A DNA stretch of 55,145 nt from CAYNFP01 sp964396655 (GTDB lineage: Bacteria; Bacillota_I; Bacilli_A; RF39; UBA660): assembly GCA_964396655.1 (NCBI GenBank), contig CAYNFP010000008.1:1-55145 (forward strand), given 5' to 3'. Positions 28,542 to 36,309 of this stretch are shown one piece after another. The notes under the pieces are model-generated. The model saw only the letters and a list, made by a program, of their open reading frames with translations, was not told the origin of the DNA and searched no databases. Position 1 is the first letter of the stretch. The number at the start of each line of letters is the position of its first letter. The translations under genes were made by a program, and so were the position numbers.

Positions 28542-29165
28542 TTACTCGTCTTCTTTTTTATTTTCTTCAACTGTTTCTTCAGTTTCTGGTTCTTGTTCAC
28601 TTACTTCAACTTCAGGCATTGCCTCTTCAGACATTGCTTTAGCGTCAGCTTGCATTTGCTCTAATTCAGCTTCCATTCTAGCAGCCTCTTCTTCAGCCTT
28701 AGCTGCTTCAGCTCCTTGTTCTGCTAATTCAGCATCATTTACACCTTTAATAGCAATTCCCATATTTCTTGCAGTACCAGCAACGATTTCCATTGCTTCT
28801 TCAATTGTGTATGCATTTAAATCCGGTAATTTAATTTCTGCTATTTTTCTCAAATCATCTTTTGTAATAGTAGCTACTACTTGATTGGCTCCTTTTGTAG
28901 AACCTTTAACAATATTAGCTGCTTTTAATAAAAGAGTTGATGCAGGTGGAGTCTTTAATACGAAGTCAAATGATCTATCATCATATATTTTGATTTCAAC
29001 AGGAATAACATTTCCCATTTTATCTTTAGTAGCATCATTATATCTTGTACAAAACTCTTGTAAATTAATTCCTGCAGGGCCTAAAACAGTTCCAACTGGT
29101 GGAGCTGGTGTAGCTTTTCCTGCTTCTATTTGCAATTTAACTATTTTTTGAACATTCTTTGCCAC
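28542..29165 (-). CDS. rplK: 50S ribosomal protein L11 with long acidic C-terminal extension
   Basis: 207 residues from the GTG at 29165, which has AGGAGG eight bases upstream. The frame can be read to 29174, but that adds three residues with no better site. Residues 1-140 are canonical L11 (AGKATPAPPVGTVLGPAGIN near the start and GTARNMGI near the end). The usual protein ends near residue 141. Here a further 65 or so residues follow, first Ala/Glu-rich and likely helical (AEEEAARMEAELEQMQADAK), then Glu-rich and disordered. The extension is in frame and ends at a normal stop. It is not explained by the ribosomal role and could contact other factors. Confidence 0.95.
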   Translation of the reverse strand: MAKNVQKIVKLQIEAGKATPAPPVGTVLGPAGINLQEFCTRYNDATKDKMGNVIPVEIKIYDDRSFDFVLKTPPASTLLLKAANIVKGSTKGANQVVATITKDDLRKIAEIKLPDLNAYTIEEAMEIVAGTARNMGIAIKGVNDAELAEQGAEAAKAEEEAARMEAELEQMQADAKAMSEEAMPEVEVSEQEPETEETVEENKKEDE

Positions 29166-29184
29166 GAAAAACACCTCCTATTTA

Positions 29185-29250
29185 GTATTTTTTTTCGCGA
29201 GTGGTATACGATAATCCACAATCTCCCACTAATCGAATTATATACAAATA
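29185..29250 (-). promoter_or_regulatory. Possible L1-binding leader of rplK-rplA
   Basis: The minus-strand leader has AGTGGGAG followed 17-20 bases later by TACCACT, a stem with a large internal loop. It lies directly before the rplK ribosome site, where L1 autoregulates in several bacteria. I have not matched it to a defined family. Confidence 0.35.
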
Positions 29251-29301
29251 CAAATTCGCTTATTCATATTATCACATAAGTTCAAAGAATTCAAGAAGTT
29301 T

Positions 29302-30735
29302 TTATTTATTTCTTTGTCTTTTTTCATACCCTCTTTTTAAACTTTTACATAATTCTTTTGTAGAAGTGTAGCTAAAAGCTCCTAAAAATATAGTTGCTGG
29401 GATTGAAAGAATTTTTAATAAAATTCCCACTATGATAAAAGAATTTTCAATGTCACCATTATTTTTTTCTATAAAACTTTTATGTACCCTTTCAGCTTCT
29501 ATTTTCTCAACCAAACACATTGGCATCATTGTTTCTTCATCAGAAGGTTTAGTGGTTGCAGCTTCAAAAGTGTTTTCAGTATCTGTCATATAATAATTTG
29601 TAAAATTAAAATACTTTAATAAAAAATGATAGAATTCATCTGAATCTATATTAGTTGTATCTATATAAAAATATTCTCCATCTACTTCTACAACATTCCA
29701 AGCATGGTCGGAATTTTCTACTTTAAATGATTTTATACCAACTTTATTTAGTAAAACATTAGTTATATAAGCATATGAAATACAAACTCCTTTACCGTTT
29801 TTCAAAAAACAATTTAAAGGATTTTTATTGCTATCATGTCCTGTTTTAATATCAAATTCATAATTTTCAATCACATATAAACATATTGCTTGTATTTTTT
29901 CTTTATCAGTCATATTTGGTTTAATAATTTCATTAATAATCTCATCTGTTTTTTTAGAATTAATAACGTCTGTTTCGGTTAAATTATTTTTTATATTTTT
30001 GTCTTTTAAATAATCTAATAACTCTTGAGTTATGTAAGCACAATTACTTATATTAATTTCTTTTAAATTTTTCATTCTATAAATAAAATTTATATTATTT
30101 AAAGAAGAAAGATTATTTATTGATAATTTAGTAATATTGGGGCATCTTTCAACTAACATATCTAAATTAGTAATATAATTACAATTATTTAATGATAAAT
30201 TTTCTAAAGTTAACGGAAAATAACAAATACACTCATCAGTTACAGAAGAATAATATAAATTTAATCTCTTAACTTCAGATATAGATAAATTTATATTTTT
30301 AAAAGTTGTTTCATCAATATTACAACCCCAAAAGTATATTGGGCCAGTATATCCAGTTAAATCAATTATATTCCCATTATTGTCATATAATAAATTGTCT
30401 TTAAAAAGATAAGTTTGCTGCTCTGAGTCGGCAAAAATATTAACAAATATTGTATCGGTTGGTAAAATTTCATATTCTATAACTTCTCCACCTTCATTTT
30501 CAATATATATTTCATATTCTTTTTCATATTTTATATCTTCTACTATATCGCTTCCAAGATTGTAAGAAACAAGACCAGAAATAATAAGGGCTCCTATCAT
30601 AATTCCCGTAATACAAATACGACCCGCATTTGCTTTTATACTACCACCTATAGCTTTTATTTTTGATACTAAATCATCAAATTTATATTTATTTTTAAAA
30701 GAACAATCATTTTTATTAACTGATATTTTTTTCAT
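29302..30735 (-). CDS. Membrane-anchored transglutaminase-like protein with leucine-rich repeats
   Basis: 477 residues. A basic cytoplasmic N-terminus precedes a membrane segment at about 40-58. Residues 140-235 form short leucine-rich repeats (KRLNLYYSS, TLENLSLNNC, KLSINNLSSL, LKEINISNC). Residues 275-365 are a transglutaminase-like/cysteine-protease domain with a triad C318, H344 and D359 in GVCISYAY, SDHAWNVV and YIDTTN. A second hydrophobic segment near 430-450 and a basic tail end the protein. It could process or cross-link peptides outside the membrane. It stands between nusG and rplK, an unusual insertion in a conserved block, and is cotranscribed with the DUF1292-like gene. Confidence 0.85.
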   Translation of the reverse strand: MKKISVNKNDCSFKNKYKFDDLVSKIKAIGGSIKANAGRICITGIMIGALIISGLVSYNLGSDIVEDIKYEKEYEIYIENEGGEVIEYEILPTDTIFVNIFADSEQQTYLFKDNLLYDNNGNIIDLTGYTGPIYFWGCNIDETTFKNINLSISEVKRLNLYYSSVTDECICYFPLTLENLSLNNCNYITNLDMLVERCPNITKLSINNLSSLNNINFIYRMKNLKEINISNCAYITQELLDYLKDKNIKNNLTETDVINSKKTDEIINEIIKPNMTDKEKIQAICLYVIENYEFDIKTGHDSNKNPLNCFLKNGKGVCISYAYITNVLLNKVGIKSFKVENSDHAWNVVEVDGEYFYIDTTNIDSDEFYHFLLKYFNFTNYYMTDTENTFEAATTKPSDEETMMPMCLVEKIEAERVHKSFIEKNNGDIENSFIIVGILLKILSIPATIFLGAFSYTSTKELCKSLKRGYEKRQRNK

Positions 30736-30736
30736 A

Positions 30737-30973
30737 TTATTTTTGTTCCTCTACTTCATTTAAATTACTTTCTAACATATTTATTTCTTCTTCACTTAAA
30801 TTTGTATCTAATTTTGATATACCAATAACATCTTCATACTTAGCAGCAAAATATTCATTTTCATTTTTATAAACAATAAAAAAAACATTACTTTTTTCAT
30901 CATGAAGTCTAAATACAACTTCAACTTTTTTTACATTACCATTTTTTTCTGTTATATCTATGTATTCTTTCAT
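30737..30973 (-). CDS. DUF1292-like small protein
   Basis: 78 residues from the ATG at 30973 with AAGGGTG upstream. A further upstream start would fall inside the promoter's -10 box and is rejected. The pattern (YIDITEKNGNVKKVEVVFRL, then NEYFAAKYED) resembles the YrzB/DUF1292 family of small Firmicute proteins of unknown role. The start of the downstream transglutaminase gene follows after one base, and a consensus promoter lies just upstream. Confidence 0.7.
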   Translation of the reverse strand: MKEYIDITEKNGNVKKVEVVFRLHDEKSNVFFIVYKNENEYFAAKYEDVIGISKLDTNLSEEEINMLESNLNEVEEQK

Positions 30974-30994
30974 AAAACACCCTTTTGGGAGAAT

Positions 30995-31022
30995 ATTATA
31001 CACTTATATTGATTTTTGTCAA
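30995..31022 (-). promoter_or_regulatory. Consensus SigA promoter
   Basis: Minus strand TTGACA (31017-31022) and TATAAT (30995-31000) with a 16-base spacer, both perfect. It drives the DUF1292-like and transglutaminase genes. Confidence 0.88.
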
Positions 31023-31053
31023 TTTGAGCTATAGTTTATGTTATACTATAAAT

Positions 31054-31221
31054 ATGAAATATAGAGAATGGATATATATTATTTTAAACTTAATAGCCTC
31101 TGCTTTTTACTTTATAGCTTTTGCGACTAAAAATTTAACTTACTTAGGCATTGGTGGTGGCATACTTGTTATTAATTCTTTAGTTAATCTTATAAAACCT
31201 AAAAAAAAGAACAGAATTTAA
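31054..31221 (+). CDS. Small two-segment membrane protein
   Basis: 55 residues from the ATG at 31054: a short basic start, two hydrophobic segments (about 6-23 and 29-46) separated by a polar turn, and a very basic tail (KPKKKNR). It is on the plus strand, divergent from the DUF1292-like gene. No ribosome site is seen. A TATACT box ends seven bases before the ATG, so the transcript may be leaderless. I do not recognise the family. A frame upstream to 30985 would run through the opposite promoter and is unlikely. Confidence 0.5.
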   Translation: MKYREWIYIILNLIASAFYFIAFATKNLTYLGIGGGILVINSLVNLIKPKKKNRI

Positions 31222-31230
31222 TCCATTCTT

Positions 31231-31767
31231 TTAACATTTATTAATTTGTAACAGTTCTACTTCTACTGGTGTTTCTTGACCAAATAAATCTATTAATACA
31301 GTTAATTTTTGATTGTCTAAATCAATTGTTTCAATCTTACCAAACATTCCTTTAAATGGCCCTTCTATTATTGTAATAGAATCTCCAACTTTAACATCAG
31401 TATTAACTTCCATTTTATTTAAGCCCTCATTAGCTAAAATCTTATCTATTTCTTGAGGTAACAAAGGTGTTGGTTTAGCTCCTTTACCAGATGATCCAAT
31501 AAATCCTGTAACTCCAGGAGTATTACGCACAACATACCACGCTTCATCACTCATAATCATTTCTACTATAACATATCCAGGAAACATTTTTTTGACTTTT
31601 TCTTTTTTAACTCCATCTTTTATTTCAACTTCTTTTTGTTCTGGAATAATAACTCTAAATATATTATTTTCCATTCCCATAGATTCAGTTCTCATTTCAA
31701 GATTTTCTTTAACTTTACTTTCATGTCCCGAATAAGTATTTACTACATACCAAAGTTTATCTCCCAT
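31231..31767 (-). CDS. nusG: Transcription termination/antitermination protein NusG
   Basis: 178 residues. The N-terminal NGN domain has WYVVNTYSGHESKVKENLE and FPGYVIVEM, and the C-terminal KOW domain has VGDSITIIEGPFKGMFGKIE. It binds the beta' clamp and modulates pausing and coupling to ribosomes. It follows secE after one base, the conserved secE-nusG pair. The usual downstream neighbour rplK is about 2 kb away because of inserted genes. Confidence 0.97.
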   Translation of the reverse strand: MGDKLWYVVNTYSGHESKVKENLEMRTESMGMENNIFRVIIPEQKEVEIKDGVKKEKVKKMFPGYVIVEMIMSDEAWYVVRNTPGVTGFIGSSGKGAKPTPLLPQEIDKILANEGLNKMEVNTDVKVGDSITIIEGPFKGMFGKIETIDLDNQKLTVLIDLFGQETPVEVELLQINKC

Positions 31768-31768
31768 A

Positions 31769-31948
31769 TTAACTAAATAACCCCCTCAAAAATGCAAATA
31801 AAACATCAAACGCATAAAAGAATAATGCAAAAAATGCTATCATGGTTAAACTTATAACTGATTTTTTAACCATATCTTTCCCTTTAGGCCAATGTGTCCT
31901 TTTAGCTTCTTTACCTACTCCGATAAAAAAACCTTTTATTTTATCCAT
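31769..31948 (-). CDS. secE: Preprotein translocase subunit SecE
   Basis: 59 residues from the ATG at 31948, which has GGAGG seven bases upstream. The frame is open for eight more codons without a site. The amphipathic helix with KEAKRTHWPKGKDM leads into a single membrane segment (about 33-55). It completes the SecYE core of the Sec translocon. A promoter lies about 45 bases upstream. Confidence 0.93.
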   Translation of the reverse strand: MDKIKGFFIGVGKEAKRTHWPKGKDMVKKSVISLTMIAFFALFFYAFDVLFAFLRGLFS

Positions 31949-31990
31949 ATATAATCCTCCAAAAAAAAACACTTTCTTTTGTGTAACTAA

Positions 31991-32019
31991 AATATAACAT
32001 ATTATATTCTATTATTCAA
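31991..32019 (-). promoter_or_regulatory. SigA promoter of secE-nusG
   Basis: Minus strand TTGAAT (32014-32019) and TATATT (31991-31996), spacer 17, with TG one base before the -10 box. Confidence 0.7.
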
Positions 32020-32071
32020 GTGTTTTTTTATTATTTTTTAATATTTCTTTTAAACTTTTAATTATTGTTAA

Positions 32072-32123
32072 TTTGAAGTCGAAAAATTCGGCTTCAAATA
32101 AAAAAATATAGATTCCTCTATAT
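32072..32123 (-). terminator. Tandem hairpins after khpA
   Basis: The first hairpin on the minus strand (about 32098-32123) pairs AAAATATAGA with TCTATATTTT and is followed by seven T, a typical terminator. A second hairpin (about 32072-32097) pairs TTTGAAGCCGAA with TTCGACTTCAAA, allowing a G-U pair. Confidence 0.75.
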
Positions 32124-32124
32124 T

Positions 32125-32367
32125 TTAAAATGAATCAATATTTACTTTTATATTTCTTTTACCTTCATTATAAGCTTTAGCTTGTATTAAGGTTTTAATT
32201 GAATTAGCAATTTTTCCTTTTTTTCCAATTACTCTTCCCATGTCAGATTCACTAACTAAAATTTCGATTATTGTTCCTTCTTCAGTCTCAAAATCTTTTA
32301 CTTTAACTAAATCTTCTTCTTTGGCTATATGAGTAATTAAGAATTCAGCAAATTCTACTAAAGTCAT
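32125..32367 (-). CDS. khpA: KH-domain RNA-binding protein KhpA
   Basis: 80 residues, a single KH domain with the GKKG loop at 48-51 (GRVIGKKGKIANSIK). KhpA binds RNA, often with KhpB/EloR, and affects cell-wall growth in streptococci. It is encoded directly after rpsP, the conserved position in Firmicutes. Its ATG overlaps the rpsP stop. Confidence 0.92.
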   Translation of the reverse strand: MTLVEFAEFLITHIAKEEDLVKVKDFETEEGTIIEILVSESDMGRVIGKKGKIANSIKTLIQAKAYNEGKRNIKVNIDSF

Positions 32368-32636
32368 TATTTTTTAATTTTAGAATCATGAAACTTTTTC
32401 ATAATTCCACTTTTACTGAAAATATTTTTAACAGTATCTGTTGGAGTTGCTCCGTCATTTAACCATTTTAATGCTAATTCTTCATTAATATTAGTTTTAT
32501 TATCTTCTAGTGTGCTATAAGTACCTATTAATTCAATGAAACTTCCATCCCTTTTTTCTCTTGAATCAGATGCAACAATGCGGTAAAAAGGTCTTTTTTT
32601 AGAACCAATTCTTTTTAGTCTTAATTTAACTGCCAT
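32367..32636 (-). CDS. rpsP: 30S ribosomal protein S16
   Basis: 89 residues with the S16 signature MAVKLRLKRIGSKKRPFYRI, VASDSR and the DGATPTDTVKNIFSKSG block. AAGGAG precedes the ATG. The promoter at 32652-32679 and the cotE terminator upstream show that it starts a new transcript with khpA. Confidence 0.97.
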   Translation of the reverse strand: MAVKLRLKRIGSKKRPFYRIVASDSREKRDGSFIELIGTYSTLEDNKTNINEELALKWLNDGATPTDTVKNIFSKSGIMKKFHDSKIKK

Positions 32637-32651
32637 ATTTTTTTCTCCTTC

Positions 32652-32679
32652 TTTATAAAATAATATTACTACAATTCAA
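32652..32679 (-). promoter_or_regulatory. SigA promoter of rpsP-khpA
   Basis: Minus strand TTGAAT (32674-32679) and TATAAA (32652-32657), spacer 16. Confidence 0.65.
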
Positions 32680-32707
32680 AAAAGATGTCAACCTTTTTTG
32701 GTTAACA
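32677..32707 (-). terminator. Terminator after cotE
   Basis: Eight-bp stem GGTTGACA/TGTTAACC (one G-U) around six bases, with TCTTTTTT after it on the minus strand, two bases after the cotE stop codon. Confidence 0.75.
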
Positions 32708-32709
32708 CC

Positions 32710-33255
32710 TTATTGTTCTGAATTTAGAAAAGTTTCTTCAACTTGTTCATCTATTTCTTTATTAACTTCTTCTGGATTTACTTCTTCTTCTATAACGTCG
32801 TACTCTTCTTCATCATCTTCAACAATTATTCTTACCTTTGTATCACCTATTATTTCAACACCCAATTCTTTTTCTATTTCATAGTTAATAGTATTTTTAG
32901 ATACATTTACATCTACACAATTTGGATTTCTTAAACTTTTTATAATTATCTCAGAATTATCTGTAAGAGTGGCTTCATCTTTTAATTTTATTTTAGCATT
33001 TTCTACATAATTAATTTTATCTGTTACAACACTAGTTTTAGTATTATTATCATAACTGTACCAAATGTTAACATCAAAGCTTCCCTGAATTAAAACTGTT
33101 CCATTATTGTTGTTTCCAAATAAATTATGGTTTATTACCCAACATCCCAAAACTGTATCAATGTTATCATTTACAGTTATACTATATTTGTTTTTAAATG
33201 TTTTTTTACCCTTTCCTATTACAGCTTTAGTAACTATCTCTTTATATTGTGCCAT
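32710..33255 (-). CDS. cotE: CotE-like outer spore coat morphogenetic protein
   Basis: 181 residues. The first 140 follow the CotE family closely: YKEIVTKAVIGKGKKTFK, LGCWVINHN, then GSFDVNIWYSYDNNTKTSVVT, with an acidic, glutamate-rich tail. In Bacillus CotE is made in the mother cell and directs outer-coat assembly on the forespore. Its place next to miaB matches the Bacillus order (miaB-ymcA-cotE), with ymcA missing. A promoter with a SigK-like pattern lies 16-44 bases upstream of the ATG, and a terminator follows the stop. The organism is thus likely a spore former or a recent descendant of one. Confidence 0.88.
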   Translation of the reverse strand: MAQYKEIVTKAVIGKGKKTFKNKYSITVNDNIDTVLGCWVINHNLFGNNNNGTVLIQGSFDVNIWYSYDNNTKTSVVTDKINYVENAKIKLKDEATLTDNSEIIIKSLRNPNCVDVNVSKNTINYEIEKELGVEIIGDTKVRIIVEDDEEEYDVIEEEVNPEEVNKEIDEQVEETFLNSEQ

Positions 33256-33270
33256 ATATCCTCCTCATTT

Positions 33271-33299
33271 TAATTTATGCATTTAGCCTAAATTGTGTG
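33271..33299 (-). promoter_or_regulatory. Possible SigK-type promoter of cotE
   Basis: Minus strand CACA (33296-33299), 16 bases, then GCATAAATTA with CATAAATTA at 33271-33279. This matches the SigK pattern mACm-N16-CATAnnnTA. No good SigA pair is present in the 55-base gap to miaB. Confidence 0.5.
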
Positions 33300-33310
33300 A
33301 GAGGTAATAT

Positions 33311-34720
33311 TTAAATCATTTTACCATCTAAACTAAAGCTTTTAGTTTTCTCTATTCTTACATTAATAATTTCTCCAATTTTATCTTTGGGTGCCTCAAT
33401 ATTAACTAATTTCATATTTTCAGTATATCCCATTAATTTAGTTTTATCTTTTTCACTTACTCCTAGTACTAAACATTTAACAGTTTTGTCTTTTAATTTT
33501 TTATTAGATTCATTACTATAATTATTGATACTTTCATTTAGTTCTTTTAACCTTTTATTTTTAATGCTTTCATCAACTTGATTATCCATAACTGCTGCAG
33601 GAGTTCCAACTCTTGGAGAATATATAAAAGTAAATGCACCGTCAAATTTACATTTATTTACCAAATCTAATGTTTCATTAAAGTCTTCATCTGTTTCACC
33701 TGGAAATCCAACTATAATATCTGTAGTAATTGATACATCAGATACTTTCTCTTTTATTTTATTAAATAAATTAATATATTCTTCTTTTGTATATCTTCTA
33801 CCCATTAATTTTAATATTTTGTTACTTCCTGATTGAACTGGCAAATGGATATATGGCATTATATTTTGATATTTTGATATTACTTCTATCATATTATCAG
33901 TAAAATCCCACGGATGAGAAGTTACAAATCTTATTCTATCTATTCCGGTTTTAGAAACATCTTCAAGTAATGATGATAAGTCATAATTATCATACAAATC
34001 TTTTCCATAAGCATTAACATTTTGACCTAATAAAGTTATTTCTTTATAACCTTCTTTTTTTAAATCAATTATTTCATTTATAATACTCTCTTTTTTTCTG
34101 CTTCTTTGTTTTCCTCTAGCATATGGCACGATACAATAAGTACAGAATTTATCACAGCCTAAAATTATATTAACCCAAGCAGTTATTTTAGAATCTCTTT
34201 TTACAGGGATATTTTCTATTACATTTCCTTCTTTACTATAAACTTCTATTTTTAATTCTTTTTTGTTAAAAGAATTATAAACTGTTTCTAATAAATCATC
34301 TAAATTATGTGTCCCAATTACGAAATCTAACCATTTATATTTAGCTAATATTTCATCAACAACATGTTTTTCTTGAGCCATACATCCACAAAGACCAACT
34401 ATTAAATCTTTTTTTGTTTCTTTTAAATGTTTAATTCTTCCAAGAAGACCAAAAACTTTATTATGTGCATTTTCTCTTATTGCACATGTATTTAATATTA
34501 CTAAATCTGCTTCTTCAATTATTTCAGTTTGATTAAAACCAGCACTTTCTAATAATCCTTTTATATTTTCTGAATCATGTTCATTCATTTGGCATCCATA
34601 AGTACGTAATAAATATTTTTTATTCATACCAAAATCTTTTTGTCCACTCTCACAAAAATCAATATAAGATACTTCTTTTTCAGTTCTTTTTTTGGCTTCT
34701 ATCATATCAGGCAAATTCAT
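33311..34720 (-). CDS. miaB: tRNA-2-methylthio-N6-dimethylallyladenosine synthase MiaB
   Basis: 469 residues. The N-terminal UPF0004 domain has cysteines C43, C79 and C113 for the auxiliary cluster. The radical-SAM motif is C189-x3-C193-x2-C196 in CDKFCTYCIVPYARG. A C-terminal TRAM domain follows. It methylthiolates i6A37 of tRNAs reading UNN codons, among them tRNA-Phe, whose gene is in this window. The match to bacterial MiaB, rather than MtaB or RimO, is good. Confidence 0.93.
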   Translation of the reverse strand: MNLPDMIEAKKRTEKEVSYIDFCESGQKDFGMNKKYLLRTYGCQMNEHDSENIKGLLESAGFNQTEIIEEADLVILNTCAIRENAHNKVFGLLGRIKHLKETKKDLIVGLCGCMAQEKHVVDEILAKYKWLDFVIGTHNLDDLLETVYNSFNKKELKIEVYSKEGNVIENIPVKRDSKITAWVNIILGCDKFCTYCIVPYARGKQRSRKKESIINEIIDLKKEGYKEITLLGQNVNAYGKDLYDNYDLSSLLEDVSKTGIDRIRFVTSHPWDFTDNMIEVISKYQNIMPYIHLPVQSGSNKILKLMGRRYTKEEYINLFNKIKEKVSDVSITTDIIVGFPGETDEDFNETLDLVNKCKFDGAFTFIYSPRVGTPAAVMDNQVDESIKNKRLKELNESINNYSNESNKKLKDKTVKCLVLGVSEKDKTKLMGYTENMKLVNIEAPKDKIGEIINVRIEKTKSFSLDGKMI

Positions 34721-34754
34721 AATAAATCACTTCCGGAAATGATTATAGCATAAT

Positions 34755-35093
34755 TTAGATCATTTTTATATCAGTTATATCTGAGTAATTAATTACTTTA
34801 TTATTAATTGTTAATACACCTTTTGGAAGTTTTGCTACTAATGTTTCTTTTTGACTACCTCCACTTTTTGTTGTAATTGAAACTACAGCTTTATAAATAA
34901 ACTTATTAGAAGAAAAAATATCATTAATTTTTTTTCTAACAGATAGTTCTTCTAAAAATTTTTTTGAGCTCGAATCTTTTTGCAATATAGTTTCTGTTTG
35001 AAATTTAGAATTTGAATAAAAAACACTTTTATTATTAGATGTTATTTTTTTAGCAGCGTTGTTAACAAAAACACTGGGTAACTTTTTTTCCAT
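34755..35093 (-). CDS. Small unknown protein with possible sporulation promoter
   Basis: 112 residues from the ATG at 35093, with GGAGG five bases upstream. A TTG four codons earlier overlaps the ribosome site and is rejected. The protein is basic at its start and ends in a compact beta-rich part (KGVLTINNKVINYSDITDIKMI). It has no signal peptide or known motif. The middle contains VRKKINDIFSSNKFIYKAVVSI. It lies between miaB and a SEDS-family gene, and its upstream region shows aACA-N16-CATAATATA, the same pattern as before cotE. A spore-related role is an inference from this. Confidence 0.6.
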   Translation of the reverse strand: MEKKLPSVFVNNAAKKITSNNKSVFYSNSKFQTETILQKDSSSKKFLEELSVRKKINDIFSSNKFIYKAVVSITTKSGGSQKETLVAKLPKGVLTINNKVINYSDITDIKMI

Positions 35094-35106
35094 ATGACCC
35101 TCCAAT

Positions 35107-35139
35107 ATATATTATGTTTTTTTGCCCAATATTGTTTAT
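35107..35139 (-). promoter_or_regulatory. Possible SigK-type promoter
   Basis: On the minus strand AACA, 16 bases, then CATAATATA, ending about a dozen bases before the ribosome site of the 34755-35093 gene. It matches mACm-N16-CATAnnnTA exactly. Confidence 0.45.
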
Positions 35140-35168
35140 ATTTTATTTTTTGGTAAATAATAATCTAT

Positions 35169-36269
35169 ATGAAAAATAAAAGAAAATATGAAATTGTTTT
35201 ACCCATTTGTTTATTATTCTTCTTTTTTGTTAGTATAATTTCTATATATTCCTCTTCAAGCATATTATCTTTAAACTATAGTACATTATATATAAAACAA
35301 TTAATATGGTATATCATAGGATTTATAGTGTTTTTTGTATTTTTAATTATTGGAAGTGATAAAATTTTAAAATATTCTTATTATATATATATTGTTTCTA
35401 TAATATTGTTAATTCTTGTTTTAATATTAGGTAATGAAATAAATAATACTAAAGGATGGATAACATTTGGAAGTTTAGGATTTCAACCCAGTGAATTTGC
35501 TAAGATAGCTTTAATATTATATTTATCTAAAATATTAAATGATTATCATTTTGAAGAAAATAAAGATAATAAAAAAGAATTTAAACTTATTTTAAAAATT
35601 ATTTTAATTACTTTTATACCAAGTATACTTGTTTTTATAGAACCAGATACTGGCGCTGTTATAGGATATTTATTAATAGCTTTCGTTATGATATTTTTTA
35701 GTGAAATTAGAAAAAAATGGTTTATTTTACTTTGTATATTATTTCTTATTTTAATTACATGTGTCACTTTATTTTATATTTATTATCCTAATCAATTTAT
35801 TAACATATTTGGAGATGGTTTTTATTATAGAATAAATAGAATAGTTGAATGGAGATCAAGCAGTGGTATGCAACTAGAAAACAGTTTGATAGCAATTGCT
35901 AATTCTGGTTTGTTTGGTTTTGGTATTAAAAACACTCCAATATATTTTCCGGAACCATACAGTGATTTTATATTCTCTGTTTTTACAAGTAATTTTGGAT
36001 TAATTGGAGTTATTGTTTTATTATCTGTTTTATTATTATTTGATTATCAAATAATTAAGATTGGAATTAACACTTCAAAAACAATAAACAAATATATGAT
36101 AGCAGGGATAATAACATCTTTTATATATCCTCAAATTCAAAATATTTCTATGACTACTGGAATATTGCCAATAATAGGAATTACTTTACCCTTTATAAGT
36201 TATGGAGGTTCTTCTCTTTTAGTATCTTTTTTGATGGTTGCTTTAGTTATAAATTCTATAAAACAATAA
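35169..36269 (+). CDS. SEDS-family peptidoglycan polymerase (RodA/FtsW/SpoVE)
   Basis: 366 residues with about 10 membrane segments. Family motifs: KGWITFGSLGFQPSEFAKI near 95-113, EPDTGAVIGY with D160 at the catalytic-aspartate position, PEPYSDFIFSVF, and ISYGGSSLL near the end. SEDS proteins polymerise glycan strands from lipid II with a class B penicillin-binding protein. Which member this is cannot be settled. It stands alone, divergent from a small gene and close to cotE, so a SpoVE-like role in the spore cortex is possible. It lacks a strong ribosome site. Confidence 0.85.
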   Translation: MKNKRKYEIVLPICLLFFFFVSIISIYSSSSILSLNYSTLYIKQLIWYIIGFIVFFVFLIIGSDKILKYSYYIYIVSIILLILVLILGNEINNTKGWITFGSLGFQPSEFAKIALILYLSKILNDYHFEENKDNKKEFKLILKIILITFIPSILVFIEPDTGAVIGYLLIAFVMIFFSEIRKKWFILLCILFLILITCVTLFYIYYPNQFINIFGDGFYYRINRIVEWRSSSGMQLENSLIAIANSGLFGFGIKNTPIYFPEPYSDFIFSVFTSNFGLIGVIVLLSVLLLFDYQIIKIGINTSKTINKYMIAGIITSFIYPQIQNISMTTGILPIIGITLPFISYGGSSLLVSFLMVALVINSIKQ

Positions 36270-36273
36270 AAAA

Positions 36274-36300
36274 GACACTAAGAGTGTCAATAGTTCTTTT
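36274..36300 (+). terminator. Terminator after the SEDS gene
   Basis: Stem GACACT/AGTGTC with a three-base loop, then AATAGTTCTTTTG. The T run is short. Confidence 0.5.
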
Positions 36301-36309
36301 GTTTTAAAT

